64,000 nucleotides of DNA, taken from Orychophragmus violaceus. Its lineage: Eukaryota; Streptophyta; Magnoliopsida; Brassicales; Brassicaceae. The DNA is taken from contig CM058234.1 in NCBI GenBank assembly GCA_030180135.1, positions 27,872,766-27,936,765 on the forward strand, read 5' to 3'. Position 1 is the first letter of the stretch. Every line of letters starts with the position of its first letter. Below, in pieces: positions 22,791 through 33,702 of this stretch. A program made the translations under genes and the position numbers. Below the pieces are notes generated by a model. That model ran no database searches and was not told the DNA's origin. It worked only from the letters and a program-made list of their open reading frames with translations.

Positions 22791-22804
22791 TTTCACCGCA
22801 CCAA
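22791..22804 (-). promoter_or_regulatory. Primer binding site of the chromovirus
   Basis: On the minus strand TTGGTGCGGTGAAA lies directly between the LTR end and the start codon. The TGG start fits pairing with a tRNA CCA end; I cannot name the tRNA. The whole leader between LTR and ATG is only 14 bases. Confidence 0.6.
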
Positions 22805-23168
22805 TGTTAAGATTCGAACTACTGAACTATCTTTGTATTGAATGGAATGAATGTATAAGATGAACAAAGGAATCAGAGTTTCATAACAACTCTCTACGAT
22901 CTCATCACGATCGCTAAGCTCATCTCGCTTACAGAAATTCTCCGAATCAAAGCATGAATCTAAAAGATGATCTTTATTCACTATTTATACTGTTGACCAT
23001 CTTTGACTTCTTCTGTTACTCGTGTAACGACTTCAACCGCCACTCTTGGCCAGCTCAGCCTCTTCTCTGTCCAGCTCAGCATCGAGCTCAACTGTTCTCT
23101 CGAGCTGAGTCTTTTGTTCCTGCCTTCTCTGCTTCTTCTTAGAGTAGTAAGACTGATGTATCTTATCA
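22805..23168 (-). repeat. 5' LTR of the chromovirus
   Basis: Identical to the 3' LTR. On the minus strand a TATAAATAG box lies at 22989-22981. It should drive the genomic RNA toward lower coordinates. Confidence 0.95.
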
Positions 23169-23511
23169 TAACACTTCGAAAGAACGCAATTCTCACATCT
23201 TCAGGGACTCCGCTTCCTCTTCGTCAGTCTTCTTCAACTCCATCGACATGGCTATTTGTGATAGGTTGCTTTCTTTTCCTGCTTTTTCGCCTAGATCTCC
23301 CTCGCTTCTTGAAATGCATATCAGGTTTCTGGGATCCATTAGTTAACTTCTCCCTTTCTCTTTTGTAATCTTCTCTTCTCTCTCTCTCTCTCTCTTTGTT
23401 CTCTTTGTAATAAGTTGTCTTTCAACAAACTATGTAACTTAGAAAATTGGTATGAATCTTAACATTTAAACTCCGAAAAAAGTTTGATGAAGCAAAACCT
23501 TAATTAATCGT

Positions 23512-23667
23512 TCATGAGCTGGTGAGTTTGTTGAAGACCCGCTTGCCAAGTTGCATACCCAAAAGAACAATCAGAGGCGGATAAACTGGTAGGCACACAA
23601 TCCCCAAGAAACAGAAGCCATTGACAGAGAAGAACATGAATGTTAAGAAACCGTAGAACATAGCCAT
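23512..23667 (-). CDS. Small hydrophobic protein, 51 residues, unrecognised
   Basis: ATG at 23667 with an in-frame TAA six bases upstream, TGA at 23512-23514. The product starts MAMFYGFLTFMFFSVNG and is strongly hydrophobic, with enough apolar residues for one long or two short membrane helices, ending GKRVFNKLTSS. It lies on the same strand as BCAT, about 420 bp beyond its stop, and just after the LINE tail. It could be a real small membrane protein or the last exon of a lost gene. I do not recognise the family. Confidence 0.35.
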   Translation of the reverse strand: MAMFYGFLTFMFFSVNGFCFLGIVCLPVYPPLIVLLGMQLGKRVFNKLTSS

Positions 23668-24090
23668 CTCTTAGTAAATCCTATCCGGCATCCTTGCACA
23701 CTTTACTTTTGCAAAAGAAGTTCAAATGTATTATTTTATCAATTTAGTTATCAAAAAGAGCAAATGCAACACCAAGTAGGTCATGGAGATACGTCAGACG
23801 AGAAAACACATCACTAAACTTAAACTGCACGAATGACCTGATTTGACTCGGTCGAGCCCGTTCACCGGTTTTGAAAATGCGAAACATATATATAGAAACC
23901 GGAAATTTATTTATATGGGCTTCAAAACACAAAGGATAACAACAAGTTTTAAGATCAACTGAACTTGTAAGATCGACCAGATTTCTAAACAATCCAACTC
24001 ATAGTTTCACGAACAAGAATCACAGACTTCATGAAAAAGAAACCAAAAACGAAGCAGTCATATTGATATAATGTATTTGCCTCGGTTTCT

Positions 24091-26748
24091 TTAACTGAGA
24101 TTCACAGTCCACTTCATGTTATCCTCACTCAGACCCATCTGCAAGCTTGTGAGAACGGTGTAGAGTTGGTTCGAGACAGGTCCAAAGCTACCTTCTCCGT
24201 AAGATACTCTGCGTGTGTAATCGACAAAGGAAAAAACCTCTTTATGACATACCCAAAGAAAAGGCGAAAGCTTTACCGCACTTTATATACCTTTTGCCTT
24301 TGTAAGTAATGCTTCCAACGGGAGAGACAACGACAGCGGTTCCTGTGCAGAAAACCTCGTCTGCTTCTAGTAATTCATCTACTGTCACATTCCGCTCCTC
24401 CACCTGCATGATATCAAGCATTCTTACTTAAAGATGTGAGTTAAGAATATGAAGAAAGGGAGAGATTACCTTAAGCCCTTGGGTACGAGCCACATCGATT
24501 ATACTTTTCCGCGTAATCCCTGGTAAGATGGTTCCTTTTATTTCAGGAGTAGAGATCACATTGTCCTGGCAAAGAGAGTAAGTTTTTGGTCAAAACGTTT
24601 CTTTAATAATATAATCAGTAGCTTTGATATGTCCACCAAGATAAGAAGTTGCCAGAGTTTTAATCTCACTTAGACTGATAAGAGGGGAAAACATCTTATT
24701 GATTGGATTCCGAAGAATTTGACTACCTTCACAATGAAGATATTGCAAGACGAGACCTCCTCCAGATATCTTTTGTAAATGCAATCAAGGTACAAAACAT
24801 CGGAATATCCTTTGGCTTTCGCAATCGATTGTGCTTTTAGTACCTACGTTATAAGTTGTTATGCGCGAGTACAGAGACAGGTCCAGAGAAAATTTATACA
24901 TATTCAAGAAAATCAGCTGTACTTACTGCAGCATAATTGCCAATGGTTTTAACACCTCCGGTACCACCAGGTGTTGCACGGTGAAATTCACTTTCCACAA
25001 TCAAATTGATTGGTGACACACCTTCCTGATATCATTACATAAATCCTATCATCATTCAGAGAAAGGGAGAAACACAAAACAATCTAAGATATTCGGATTT
25101 TTATGGAGGGGGAACATTGAAAAACCTTGAAGTAGTTTCCAACAGGAGAAACATAGACAAGGAAAGTATATTCTGGTGCAGGCGCAAGACCAAGAACAGC
25201 TCCAGTTCCCATTAGCAACGGTCTAATATATAAGGAACCTTTACCTGGAGGTGGAACCTGAAAACAAGACATCATTAACTAATAACAGCAAACAAAATTT
25301 TTAGTAGCTTCCTTAAATATCTGGGGGAAAAATAACTGTGTCTTCTCATTACCCATCGTTTGTTTGCTAATACAGTTGCTTTGACAGCTTCAACAAACTG
25401 CTCAATGGTTGGAGCAGGCATACACATCCTCTCAGCACCACTTCTCATACGGGTTGCATTCTCCTCGGGACGAAAGAGGAGGATATTCTTACCGTCTTCC
25501 TTTCTGTAAGCTTTCATCCCTTCGAACAATCCCTACAAACAAAGGGTTTTCAACTTTCAACACAAATACACACACAAATAAGACTCACTAATCCTTAATC
25601 CCAATCACTCCCACAACACATTACTTGACATCTCTTATCATCAATTGCAAAAGAAAAAATTTGGATCCGGTAGATGGAGAACTCATCACAAGATGCATCT
25701 AAGAGACTCCTTACATAGCAAATAAGAGACTAAAGTCATAGGCAGGCTGTGTTTTAGTGTCGAAATCAGACAAACTTCTTCGTACTTTCAAACCCTCTTA
25801 ACTAACTAAAAAATTATTGATTAGCATAGAATTAGCTCCTTTCATCGAACTCATTAATGTAAATGACAGGACTTTGAGAAACTAGGCAGAAGAATCTGAC
25901 AAAGTTCTCCATATTTTCAAATACTTACCTAAAACCTCAAAAGGCTTTTCGACTAGGACAGATTAAAGCTCGTTTCATCAAACTTGTTACAGTAAAGGAC
26001 TGGACTTTGAGAAACTAGGAAACAAAATCAGAGAGCAGACTCATGATTTAAGCTTACTTGATTCATAAAAAAAAATCCATAACCTTTAACCTTAAACAGA
26101 ATTCATAATTTAAGCTTGGTTTGATCAAACTCATAAAAGCAATGGACATGACTTTTGAAGAAACTAAGAAATAAAACCTGTCCATAGTTGAGTACACCAG
26201 CAGATGGGCTGACTTCAATGTTTCCAAAAGGTTGCAATTCACCATTTGAGAATTCTCCATCAAGGTTACATTTCATGACGTACATGTAATCAGTCGGCTT
26301 AAGCCCGAATCCGATGTTGTCCCAATCTATGTCGGCTACTTCAGAAACATCCTTACTATTCCACATATTAAACCAATCTCATCATCAATAACAAAACAAA
26401 ATTCCAAAAAAAAAAAATGATTGTGATTCCACGAACCTGTAAGAAGAATTTGACAGCACAGCGTTGCATCGAGTAAGGGAGATTCCGCCATTGATGAAAT
26501 TTGAAGATACAGAGGAAGAAGAAGACGAAGAATGCTGAAGCTGTGAATACAATCGGAAAAATTAGGTCGGATTAAACAGAAGACGATAACAATAGAGAAA
26601 TCGAATGAAAAGAGTTGACCTTGATGGAGGAAGATGATGGCGATAAGTTCCGAGTAAAGGAGAAAGAGTGGAGGCGCGTGGTGATGGCGCGTGAAGGACA
26701 AGGTAGGTAATTTTGACTAAGGCTCGGGGAGATTGTTGCTCTCTCCAT
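24091..26748 (-). CDS. BCAT3: Branched-chain amino acid aminotransferase, chloroplast type (BCAT3-like)
   Basis: Ten exons on the minus strand with GT-AG introns, joined in frame: 26748-26620, 26540-26437, 26355-26178, 25532-25353, 25257-25126, 25025-24927, 24843-24727, 24565-24470, 24403-24291, 24208-24091. They total 1266 bp and 421 residues, close to the length of Arabidopsis BCAT3. The first ~80 residues are rich in S, R and T like a plastid transit peptide (MERATISPSLSQNY). The class IV PLP fold follows: ADIDWDNIGFGLKP, LLFRPEENATRMR, YIRPLLMGTGAVLGLAPAPE, then GGVKTIGNYAA with the PLP-binding lysine at about residue 267, and FCTGTAVVVSPVGS near the end. The enzyme transfers the amino group between leucine, isoleucine or valine and 2-oxoglutarate; the BCAT3 type also acts in Met-derived glucosinolate chain elongation. 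The BCAT3 rather than BCAT5 name rests partly on the nearby WDR5a. All exons look intact. Confidence 0.93.
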
Positions 26749-26880
26749 CTTGTCTGAAAGAAATGTGTAGTGTTTGCTTCTTCTTCTTCTTCTTCTTTGG
26801 GTGTCTATAAAACGGCAATGGGTGACGGAGGCTCTGTGCGTTTTCCTTTCAGCTTCTCTTTTACCCTAACACCAAATTTC
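26749..26880 (-). promoter_or_regulatory. BCAT 5' UTR and proximal promoter region
   Basis: Directly upstream of the BCAT ATG. It holds a GAA microsatellite (minus-strand sense, about 26777-26797) typical of plant 5' UTRs and a TTTTATAG stretch near 26805-26812 that could serve as a TATA box. Positions are suggestive only. Confidence 0.4.
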
Positions 26881-27625
26881 AAGTTTTTAATTTTTTTCTT
26901 TCTCAAATTAAATTAATGTGAAATACATTTACTAATCTAAACATTCTTTTTAATTAATTAGTTAGTTAAAAGGCAAATATAAAAACATAACAATTAGAAA
27001 AATATATCTTCAAGCTAGGATCGCTTTATACCTTACCCAAATTCTAAGCCGGATTATGTTTAATTGACTATTGATGTACTTAAAAAGTATAATCTGGTTT
27101 TTTTTTGATTAGTTTGAAGTTGATAAAAGAAATTATTGGTTTTTTTTATCGTTGTTAGACTTTACACGGAGAAACCAAAAATGTTTGTAAAAAAAAAGGA
27201 GAAAACAAGACCGAATATGTTGATTAACCAACCATTTACGTTGCGTTAACTCCATAATAAACTTAAAAGAAAGACCGAAAATGTTTATATTATAGAAAAG
27301 GAACTAAAGAAAAGGACCAAAAGTGTTCTCTTTGTTAGATTGACTCAAGACGGAATATATTTTCTTTTAAAAAGACCAAAAAAAGTAATAATAACCAACA
27401 ACATTTTTTTTGTCAACATAACCAACTACTTACGTAACTATAAAGTACGTGTGTTTCGTTTGTGTTTATCCTCTAATTAAATATGAAATGAGCCTAGACA
27501 TAGTTCGGTATCGAACAGTAGCGTCACATGAAACAGCGGCGACCAAACCTCACAAGTGGTTAACGACAAAGGCCAAGCCTGGCTGATGATCAAGACTGGC
27601 TACTAATGAAATGTGGGTGTATGTT
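26881..27625. other. AT-rich intergenic spacer
   Basis: No ORF of interest. It contains five or six loose copies of an AAGACCGAAAATGTTT-like word between 27160 and 27390, spaced irregularly, probably old repeat debris. The Gypsy element B LTR starts at 27626. Confidence 0.5.
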
Positions 27626-28148
27626 TGTAAGATCTCAACTCGATCTATCCGAATATAAAAAGAGTTTTAGGGTTTTCTTAAAGGATTCTAAAAATGTTTT
27701 GAGAGGAACTCGGGAGATGATGATGAGATCAGGGTTTCGCAAGATTTTCGGAAAGAAACAAAGCGGCGGAAGAAAAAAGTTAAAGTCGGTAGAGAACTTT
27801 ACGATTAAGGCTTGTAAAAGTGCTATGAAGACTCTTTGCTATAAAAGTTGTGTATTGAATAAAACGTAGTTATCTCGGCTAGCTAGATTCCTTTTTATAG
27901 GTTACAGAAGTCGGCGTAAACAATTAAAAAAACCTTCCTATTAACTCGGCGTGAATATCTTCAAACGAATCTTCCTGCTTGGCGTGATCTTCACGCGCAC
28001 CGCTTTAATCATGCCGCCTTGGTTTTCTATCTTTGCCGACGAAGTAACATCTTTCTTTTGGGCAGTGACGGGTGGATCCTTTCCTCTTTGGGCCGACATA
28101 AATTCGTGAATGGGCCTTTATGGAAGGGTGCTAATCATGACACCAACA
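27626..28148 (-). repeat. 3' LTR of Gypsy element B
   Basis: Begins TGTAAGATCTC and ends ACACCAACA on the plus strand. Matches 46242-46817 throughout, but lacks two stretches of about 20-35 bp present in the other LTR (near 27930 and near 28035). Confidence 0.85.
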
Positions 28149-28165
28149 ATAAGCCCCCCCCCCCC
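28149..28165 (-). promoter_or_regulatory. Polypurine tract of Gypsy element B (12-base G run)
   Basis: On the minus strand a run of twelve G (28165-28154) followed by CTTAT lies directly against the 3' LTR, the position of the plus-strand primer. Its length may vary by slippage or sequencing. Confidence 0.6.
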
Positions 28166-31035
28166 AGTGAGGCGATTCGAAATCATTTTTGGTTTGGCAG
28201 TACGAGGAGAATACCAGATTGGCTTATGAAACGATTTAGGATGGCCGGTTTAGTCATCTAGATTCCAGTTAAACCGTCCTATAGGTGTGGAAAACGAAGC
28301 GTCTTCTAGGTATGATGATGTCTTCTCGAACACAACACCCATTTCCTTTACAAATATCTCGACTTCACTCCTCACTATTCATTTCTTCTCAAGTGAAGTA
28401 AAAAGGTACTTTCTTTTGCTCTCTGCCGGTTTTCCCCCGACTAATGCTCCGCTGTTGCTCCGCCGTAATATGTTAGGATTAACAGATCTAAGTTCTTTGC
28501 GCGTCTTTAGTTTTTCTCTGTTCTTCGTAAAAAAATTGTCTTTGATCCATTGCTCGAGCAATAAGGGTAAGGAAATTGTTACTGTGTCGTCGGGAGATGA
28601 ATCGCCAAGCCGGCAAGGTGCCCCTGAAGACTCGTCATCCTGTAGCACGTCTTCTGACCTGAGGAATCATCCCGGTTACTACCGTTCAAAGAACTCGAAC
28701 GTCGCCGCAAGCTTTCTCAATTAACGGATGTCGTGGAGAGTTCGGGCTGAAATGAACTCGTGACTCCCCGGCTTTGAGACTCTGACTCCGATGAAGCAAA
28801 AGAGAACGAAGACGATGTCGAGGAGAAAGATGTCGAGGGAAATATGATGGCGATTTTTCTTTTTGCGGGAGACGATGCTGAGATTTCTCTTGCCAAAGAG
28901 GGATTGCCCACGGCTCCAAGGGAGTTGTTCGACAATGTTTTCCCGACCCGGTCAGATGAAGAGTCGGTTAGATTCGCATTGGCGGACTGCGGGGCCGATC
29001 CAAGGATTAATTTTATTATCCCGAAGTCGACAGATCGACCTTGGACTCCTCCTCCAGGTTATATCTGTTTGTATGAATCGTATTTCCTCAACACAGGTGG
29101 TGGCCGACTTTGGTTTCCCCTTCCCGATCTCCTTGTGTCCTACTGTGCTCAGCGAGAAATGGCGATTTCGCAGATCTCGTCGGTAGCTATTTGCCACATG
29201 ATAGGCCTCCTCGTCCTTGCCGCGGAGTGCGACATCTAGATAGACGTTAGGACGTTCGAAGAGATGACCACCATAAGTCACATGACAAACACCAGTCCTG
29301 GATGTTATGCCGTGAAAATGAAACCGGATCAAGGAGTGGTTCTGGAGCGACCTAGTAAAGTCCCCGATTGGCAGAGATATTACTTTTATGCCGACATATC
29401 TCCTTTGGTTGTGCCGAATACGCATAAGGAATTTAAATCCTCTTGGAACACTAATATCGGTATAGATTGTTCCATTTTTCTTATTGTTTCAAACATATAA
29501 TTTACTTATCTATTTTCTTTTTTATCGCAATGCACCATCCTTTCTACAAACCATGTCCGGAAAACTTCTTCTCCATTGTTGACGAAATCAGGAGTCTCAG
29601 TCATCGCAAGTGGACTCAAATTACTCGGACACGCATCAATCGATCCCATCCAAAAATCTCCAAAGGCAGGATTTTTCTGGTTTGGCCGACTTGTGTGATT
29701 TGATTTCATTGCCGAAATTGACCACATGTTTCAATATCGCAGTCGATTGGGATACCTTAGCGAAAGTTGACCCTTCCGATTTGGTTAAAAAGATGGGCAA
29801 GGTGAAGAAAATCAAAGTCGACTATGCTCAGAGGCTCAACGTGAACCCTCCTACCGCGAAGGAATCTGATATATCATGGTTTTTACAGGTTTTCAACCAT
29901 GATATAAGTATATATATTGAGTCTTTGACCTTGTATTCTGGAGTCTATCGAGTCTTTTACAGGTTTTCATACGTTTGAAGTTAATTGGGAGTTTTGGAGC
30001 ATTCTAGAGAGACTTTAGAGCACTTGTACGTGAATGAGGTTTTGGAGTCGATATTTGGTGTTAGTGTCGATCGACACTGCACTAGTGTCGGTCGACACCC
30101 AACTCGATCACAAGTTATGCGCATTGTTTTAGACAAGTCTTGAAGATTTGCATAGAAGCCCATAAGTTTCTATTATTTCTAATTTGACCCCAAAACGTGT
30201 TTAGGCTATTTAATTAGGGTTTTCAGCCACTTGTTAGGCTACGCTTTACTTTACCAGATATTAGGAGATTTTGGGGCTGTTCTTGTACTAGAGAGAGAAG
30301 AGATTTCGAACCCCTGTTTTCTATATCTTTTATGCTATTTGGTTTTCTATTCATCATGTCTGTTGTTATGATTGTCATGTCTGAGTAGATTTTCTTGGGT
30401 TTAGGGATCCTCATTAGGGATTTCATGGAATTATAGATTGATTGATTAATTGGGATTCAAAACATCTAGTTCTTCATCTAGGTTGTTCTTAATGCTTAAT
30501 CTAAATTAGCTACTCGGATTATTGATATCTGATTGATTAGCGCAGCGAGAGTTGGTTAATTAATTAGAAGAGAACCTAGTTGAGCAAATTACTTATTCGC
30601 AAATATATTTGTCTTAGGGAATTTGTGAACAAACGAACCTGAAATAAATGCATGTTTAGAACTCTAGAATCCACAAAGAGATTTGGTTTTCTAGGTTGTT
30701 AGAAATAGTTAGCATTCGCAGCGAGAGTTGACTTGTTATATGATTGTGATTCTAGTTCTAGAACATCGATATGAATCTTGTTGATTGGAAAATCTATATT
30801 CCTGATTTTCTGAGAACTTCCCTGAACCTTACGCTTTCGCTTATTGATCACACACCGTTTACTTCACTTGCTTTGTTTACTGCTTTCATCTGTCTTTCTT
30901 AGCTTAATTCGACTGCGTACAATCTATCGTGTGAAACTTGAGTCTCTGTGGATTCGATATCCTAGATTCTACATCGTTTGACATTGTGCACATGCAATTA
31001 GAAAATAGGGATTAAGATTTGACCTATCAAGTTTT

Positions 31036-31053
31036 TGGCGCCGTTGCCAGGGA
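31036..31053 (+). promoter_or_regulatory. Primer binding site of the Athila-like element
   Basis: TGGCGCCGTTGCCAGGGA, the classic Athila-type site (complementary to an Asp tRNA end), six bases after the LTR end CA. Confidence 0.85.
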
Positions 31054-31230
31054 CTCTTTGAGTTTGCCGATAGATTTTGTACTAGAATTTAGACTAAGTG
31101 TTTTCTTTTCTTTGTTACTTACATCTCTTGTCTTGCTTGTCTTTGTTGCTGCAGGAAAGTACGAACATGAGCGCTTAGTGTCGATCGACATCAACATCAG
31201 CATCGATCGACACTCTTCTCGGGAATCAGA

Positions 31231-31958
31231 TTGTGGATGCCCGATCGTCACACTAGAAGTTACCTAGACGAGAAACTTTTGAACCTCAGACTTGAGGAGC
31301 TTGCTAGAATTGAGAGAACAAATAGGAAGGTTCAGAAATATGTGAAGATGATGAATCCAAATGCTGTGATTTTGGTTCGAGATGCAGAAGGTGTTCTAAG
31401 GGATTTGCAGAACAATCCCTACAATGATCAGGGACGGAGAATTGATGCAGGAGGGAATGTGATCCCTGATGTTGAGCGACATATTGTTAATCTTGATGCT
31501 GAAGCTCAAGGTGAAAGAGCAGGTGGACAAAGAAATCCACGAGTTTAAGATCCACCTAGAGCACCTAATCCTCTAGCTGGGAGGACACTTGCTGTTTACA
31601 ACATGCCTGACGAGTTCTATGCTAACAGGTCTGCGATTGTACCTCCTCCCTTCCAGAGGAATGAATTTGAGCTGAAGACTTCCTACTACACTCTTGTAGG
31701 ACATCACCTCTTTCATGGATACCCACATGAGCACCCTATAGATCATATCGAGGACTTTGAGTCTTTGGTTACTGGTAAGCACAATGGGGTGAGCTATGAC
31801 TTCCTTCACTGTAAGCTTTTCCCACACTCACTTGGAGGAGAAGCTGCAAATTGGCTGAAACAGATTCCACCGGGGACTCTGACTAGTTGGGATGCAGTTA
31901 AAAGGAAGTTTCTTCGACACTTCTATGATGATGCTCGAAGTGATTAGCTGAGAGAGAA
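31231..31958 (+). pseudogene. Athila-like gag fragment
   Basis: From ATG 31231 (MWMPDRHTRSYLDEK) to an early TAA after about 106 codons; the same frame then continues with PPRAPNPLAGRTL and the retrotransposon gag core. That core includes YYTLVGHHLFHGYPHEHPID, AANWLKQIPPGTLTSWDAVK and FLRHFYDDARSD, ending near 31958. The ANWL..LP..I..W family pattern of Gypsy gag is clear. It has one premature stop and is truncated at the 3' end. Confidence 0.75.
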
Positions 31959-32423
31959 TCTTCGGCGGAGAAGCCTGAGGAAGTTCTTCCATCGACTGAG
32001 GGTGGCAGTGTCACTTTTCCGATGACAATTGTGCCTTCTTACGAGCCTTCGAAGAAGAAAAATAAGGCAACTGCCGATACCAGCGCACCGTCGGCTTCGG
32101 GTTTTATCTTGTCCAAGAAGAGGTCTGCTTCTGATAATCATGTCGATGGAAAAAGGCAAGCCGTGGAGGATCCTTCTAAGGAGAAAACTGAGGAGGCGAG
32201 GAGGCGAAAGACTGTAGATTGGGAAAGAGTTCCTCGGCCTCGTGATCAGGTTGATGCTTCTTCTCAGATTTCCCAAGATCAGGTTGATGCTTCTTCTCAG
32301 ATACAAGGGCGAGACGACGATGTGATCCTGACTCAAGATCCGGAAAAGGTTACTAGTGAGGATCAATCAGAGAAAGAGAAAACGTCTGAGGCTGAGGTGG
32401 AAATCGAGATGGAAGCTGTTTAG

Positions 32424-33057
32424 AGTTGTCTTCTTTTATTGTAATCAAATGTTTTAAGTTTATATTGTTATGTATGTAATCCTTTCCTTGTTTTAAGGAA
32501 GCACTCTATTTATCGGAATTAATTATCTTTTACTCTCAGTATTTTCGTGGAAAGCGAGTTTCTTTTTCCTTAGTTATATTTTGATTCTTCGTTTAAGAAG
32601 AAAATGTTCAGTTCATTTCTTTGAGTATGTTCGTTCTAAGTTTAATCAGGCCGTTATGATTTCTCGAGGTCCATTTCCATGGATCTCGGCGAACAGCGAT
32701 TTGATCTGCAAGGCCTATACGTGCTCGGCTTTTCCGTTCTAAGGATGAGACGAATATGCAAGCCTTGAGTGCTCGGCTTATTTCTTATCGCCCATCTCGG
32801 AGAACATACGGGTATGTGCTCGGTTTTTTTAGTGCGAGACGGATCCCGTCTTTTCCTTACCGTGAGTTTTTTAGCATCCATTTTTTAAGGATGATATGCA
32901 TCTCATCATGTTAAGAAGACCACACTCCTGGCCATGAAGCATGATGCTAGTTTATGCGAGTCTTATTGGATGCTCGGCTTACAATCGAGGCGTGTGTTGC
33001 TCGACTTTTGCGAACTAAGGAGCCCGGCTTTGCGACAAATCGCTTGTATTGAAGAAA
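32424..33057. other. Non-coding spacer of Gypsy element B
   Basis: Between the antisense ORF and the tandem array. Holds scattered GCTCGGCTT / CGAGAC words near 32700-33000 and no coding sense on either strand. Confidence 0.5.
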
Positions 33058-33421
33058 GTTTAACTCGACATAGAGTTAAAAGATAGTTTAACTCGACATA
33101 GATTTGAAAGGTAGTTTAACTCGACAGAGAGTTGAAAGGTAGTTTAACTCGGCATAGAGTTAAAAGATAGTTTAACCCGACATAGAGTTAAAAGATAGTT
33201 TAACCCGACATAGAGTTAAAAGATAGTTTAATCCGGCATAGAGATAAAAGATAGTTTAACCCGGCATAGAGTTAAAATATAATTTAACCCGACATAGAGT
33301 TAAAAGATAGTTTAACCAGTCATAGAGTTAAAAGATAGTTTAACCAGGCATAGAGTTAAAATATAGTTTAACCCGGCATAGAGTTAAAAGATAGTTTAAC
33401 CTGGCATAGAGTTAAAAGATA
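33058..33421. repeat. 28-bp tandem array, 13 copies
   Basis: Thirteen head-to-tail 28-bp units of the form GTTTAACCCGGCATAGAGTT plus AAAAGATA, differing by 1-5 bases each, with a partial fourteenth after 33421. It lies between the integrase end and the antisense ORF of element B. Confidence 0.95.
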
Positions 33422-33702
33422 ATCAAGCTCGGCAGAATTAAATCAAAATAATAATTTTACTAAGTTTGTGAATGTGCCGATGAAGGCTGCCTACGTATCT
33501 TCCGAAGAAGAATCAAGTCACTCGTAGTTCATACAATTATCGAGAATGGTCTTGTCGCAGAGAGTTCTATTTTTTCTTTTTTTGGCGACTTTGCCTATGA
33601 AGGTTGCCTACGTACCCGTTTGGACGGGATCAAGTTACTTGTAGTTCTCTCGTTTTTTGAAGACGTTGAAACGAGACGAGATGGATGTCTAGTGGTATTC
33701 CT

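Larger units (their letters stand above)
17766..23168 (-). mobile_element. Ty3/Gypsy chromovirus, apparently intact and very young
   Basis: Element of 5403 bp with 364-bp LTRs (17766-18129 and 22805-23168) that I find identical at every base. The perfect 5-bp target duplication is TAACA (17761-17765 and 23169-23173). One open reading frame of about 1598 codons covers gag, protease, RT, RNase H, integrase and chromodomain without any stop. The leader is minimal: primer site then ATG. It is inserted in a LINE. Identical LTRs plus an open frame make it a good candidate for a recently active, possibly autonomous element. Confidence 0.95.
16862..23477 (+). mobile_element. LINE (L1-type) 3' part, decayed, split by the chromovirus
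   Basis: The left part (16862-17765) encodes the post-RT segment of plant L1 ORF2. It reads LSIGDGASTSFWFDYLTDLGPL, and near 17540-17700 has a zinc-binding zf-RVT motif with CVLCSGRIELYLHLFFGC. The frame is broken several times. The right part (23169 to about 23344) continues the same reading (KERNSHIFRDSASSSSVFFN) to a stop, followed by a TC-rich 3' UTR and a short A-rich tail near 23477. The two parts join exactly across the chromovirus target site. The upstream LINE ORF is missing, as usual for 5'-truncated copies. Confidence 0.75.
29890..31958 (+). mobile_element. Truncated Athila-like Ty3/Gypsy element (5' LTR and partial gag)
   Basis: Inserted in the antisense ORF of element B. It comprises an LTR of about 1.1 kb ending CTATCA at 31029, an Asp-tRNA-type primer site, a short leader and the first part of gag. 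It stops at about 31958, where the antisense ORF resumes. No 3' LTR is present, so the copy was truncated at or after insertion. The left end is approximate because no second LTR is available for comparison. Confidence 0.7.
28540..32423 (+). pseudogene. Antisense ORF of Tat-like element B (putative plant transposon protein), split
   Basis: Plus-strand coding sense lies inside a minus-strand element. The first part (about 28540-29888) has an acidic/serine-rich stretch (GKEIVTVSSGDESPS). It is followed by the conserved core with RPWTPPPGYICLYESYF, RLWFPLPDLLVSYC and ICHMIGLLVLAAECDI, then WQRYYFYADISPL. That core recurs in plant Gypsy antisense ORFs. The second part (31959-32423) ends with a lysine/glutamate-rich tail holding a doubled DQVDASSQI. 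Several stops and frame changes break it, and an Athila-like fragment at about 29890-31958 separates the parts. Function of the family is unknown. Confidence 0.6.

Noticed and set aside
22791..22796. GTG start for the chromovirus polyprotein
   Set aside because: GTG is an unlikely plant start codon; the ATG at 22790 is in the same frame two codons later.
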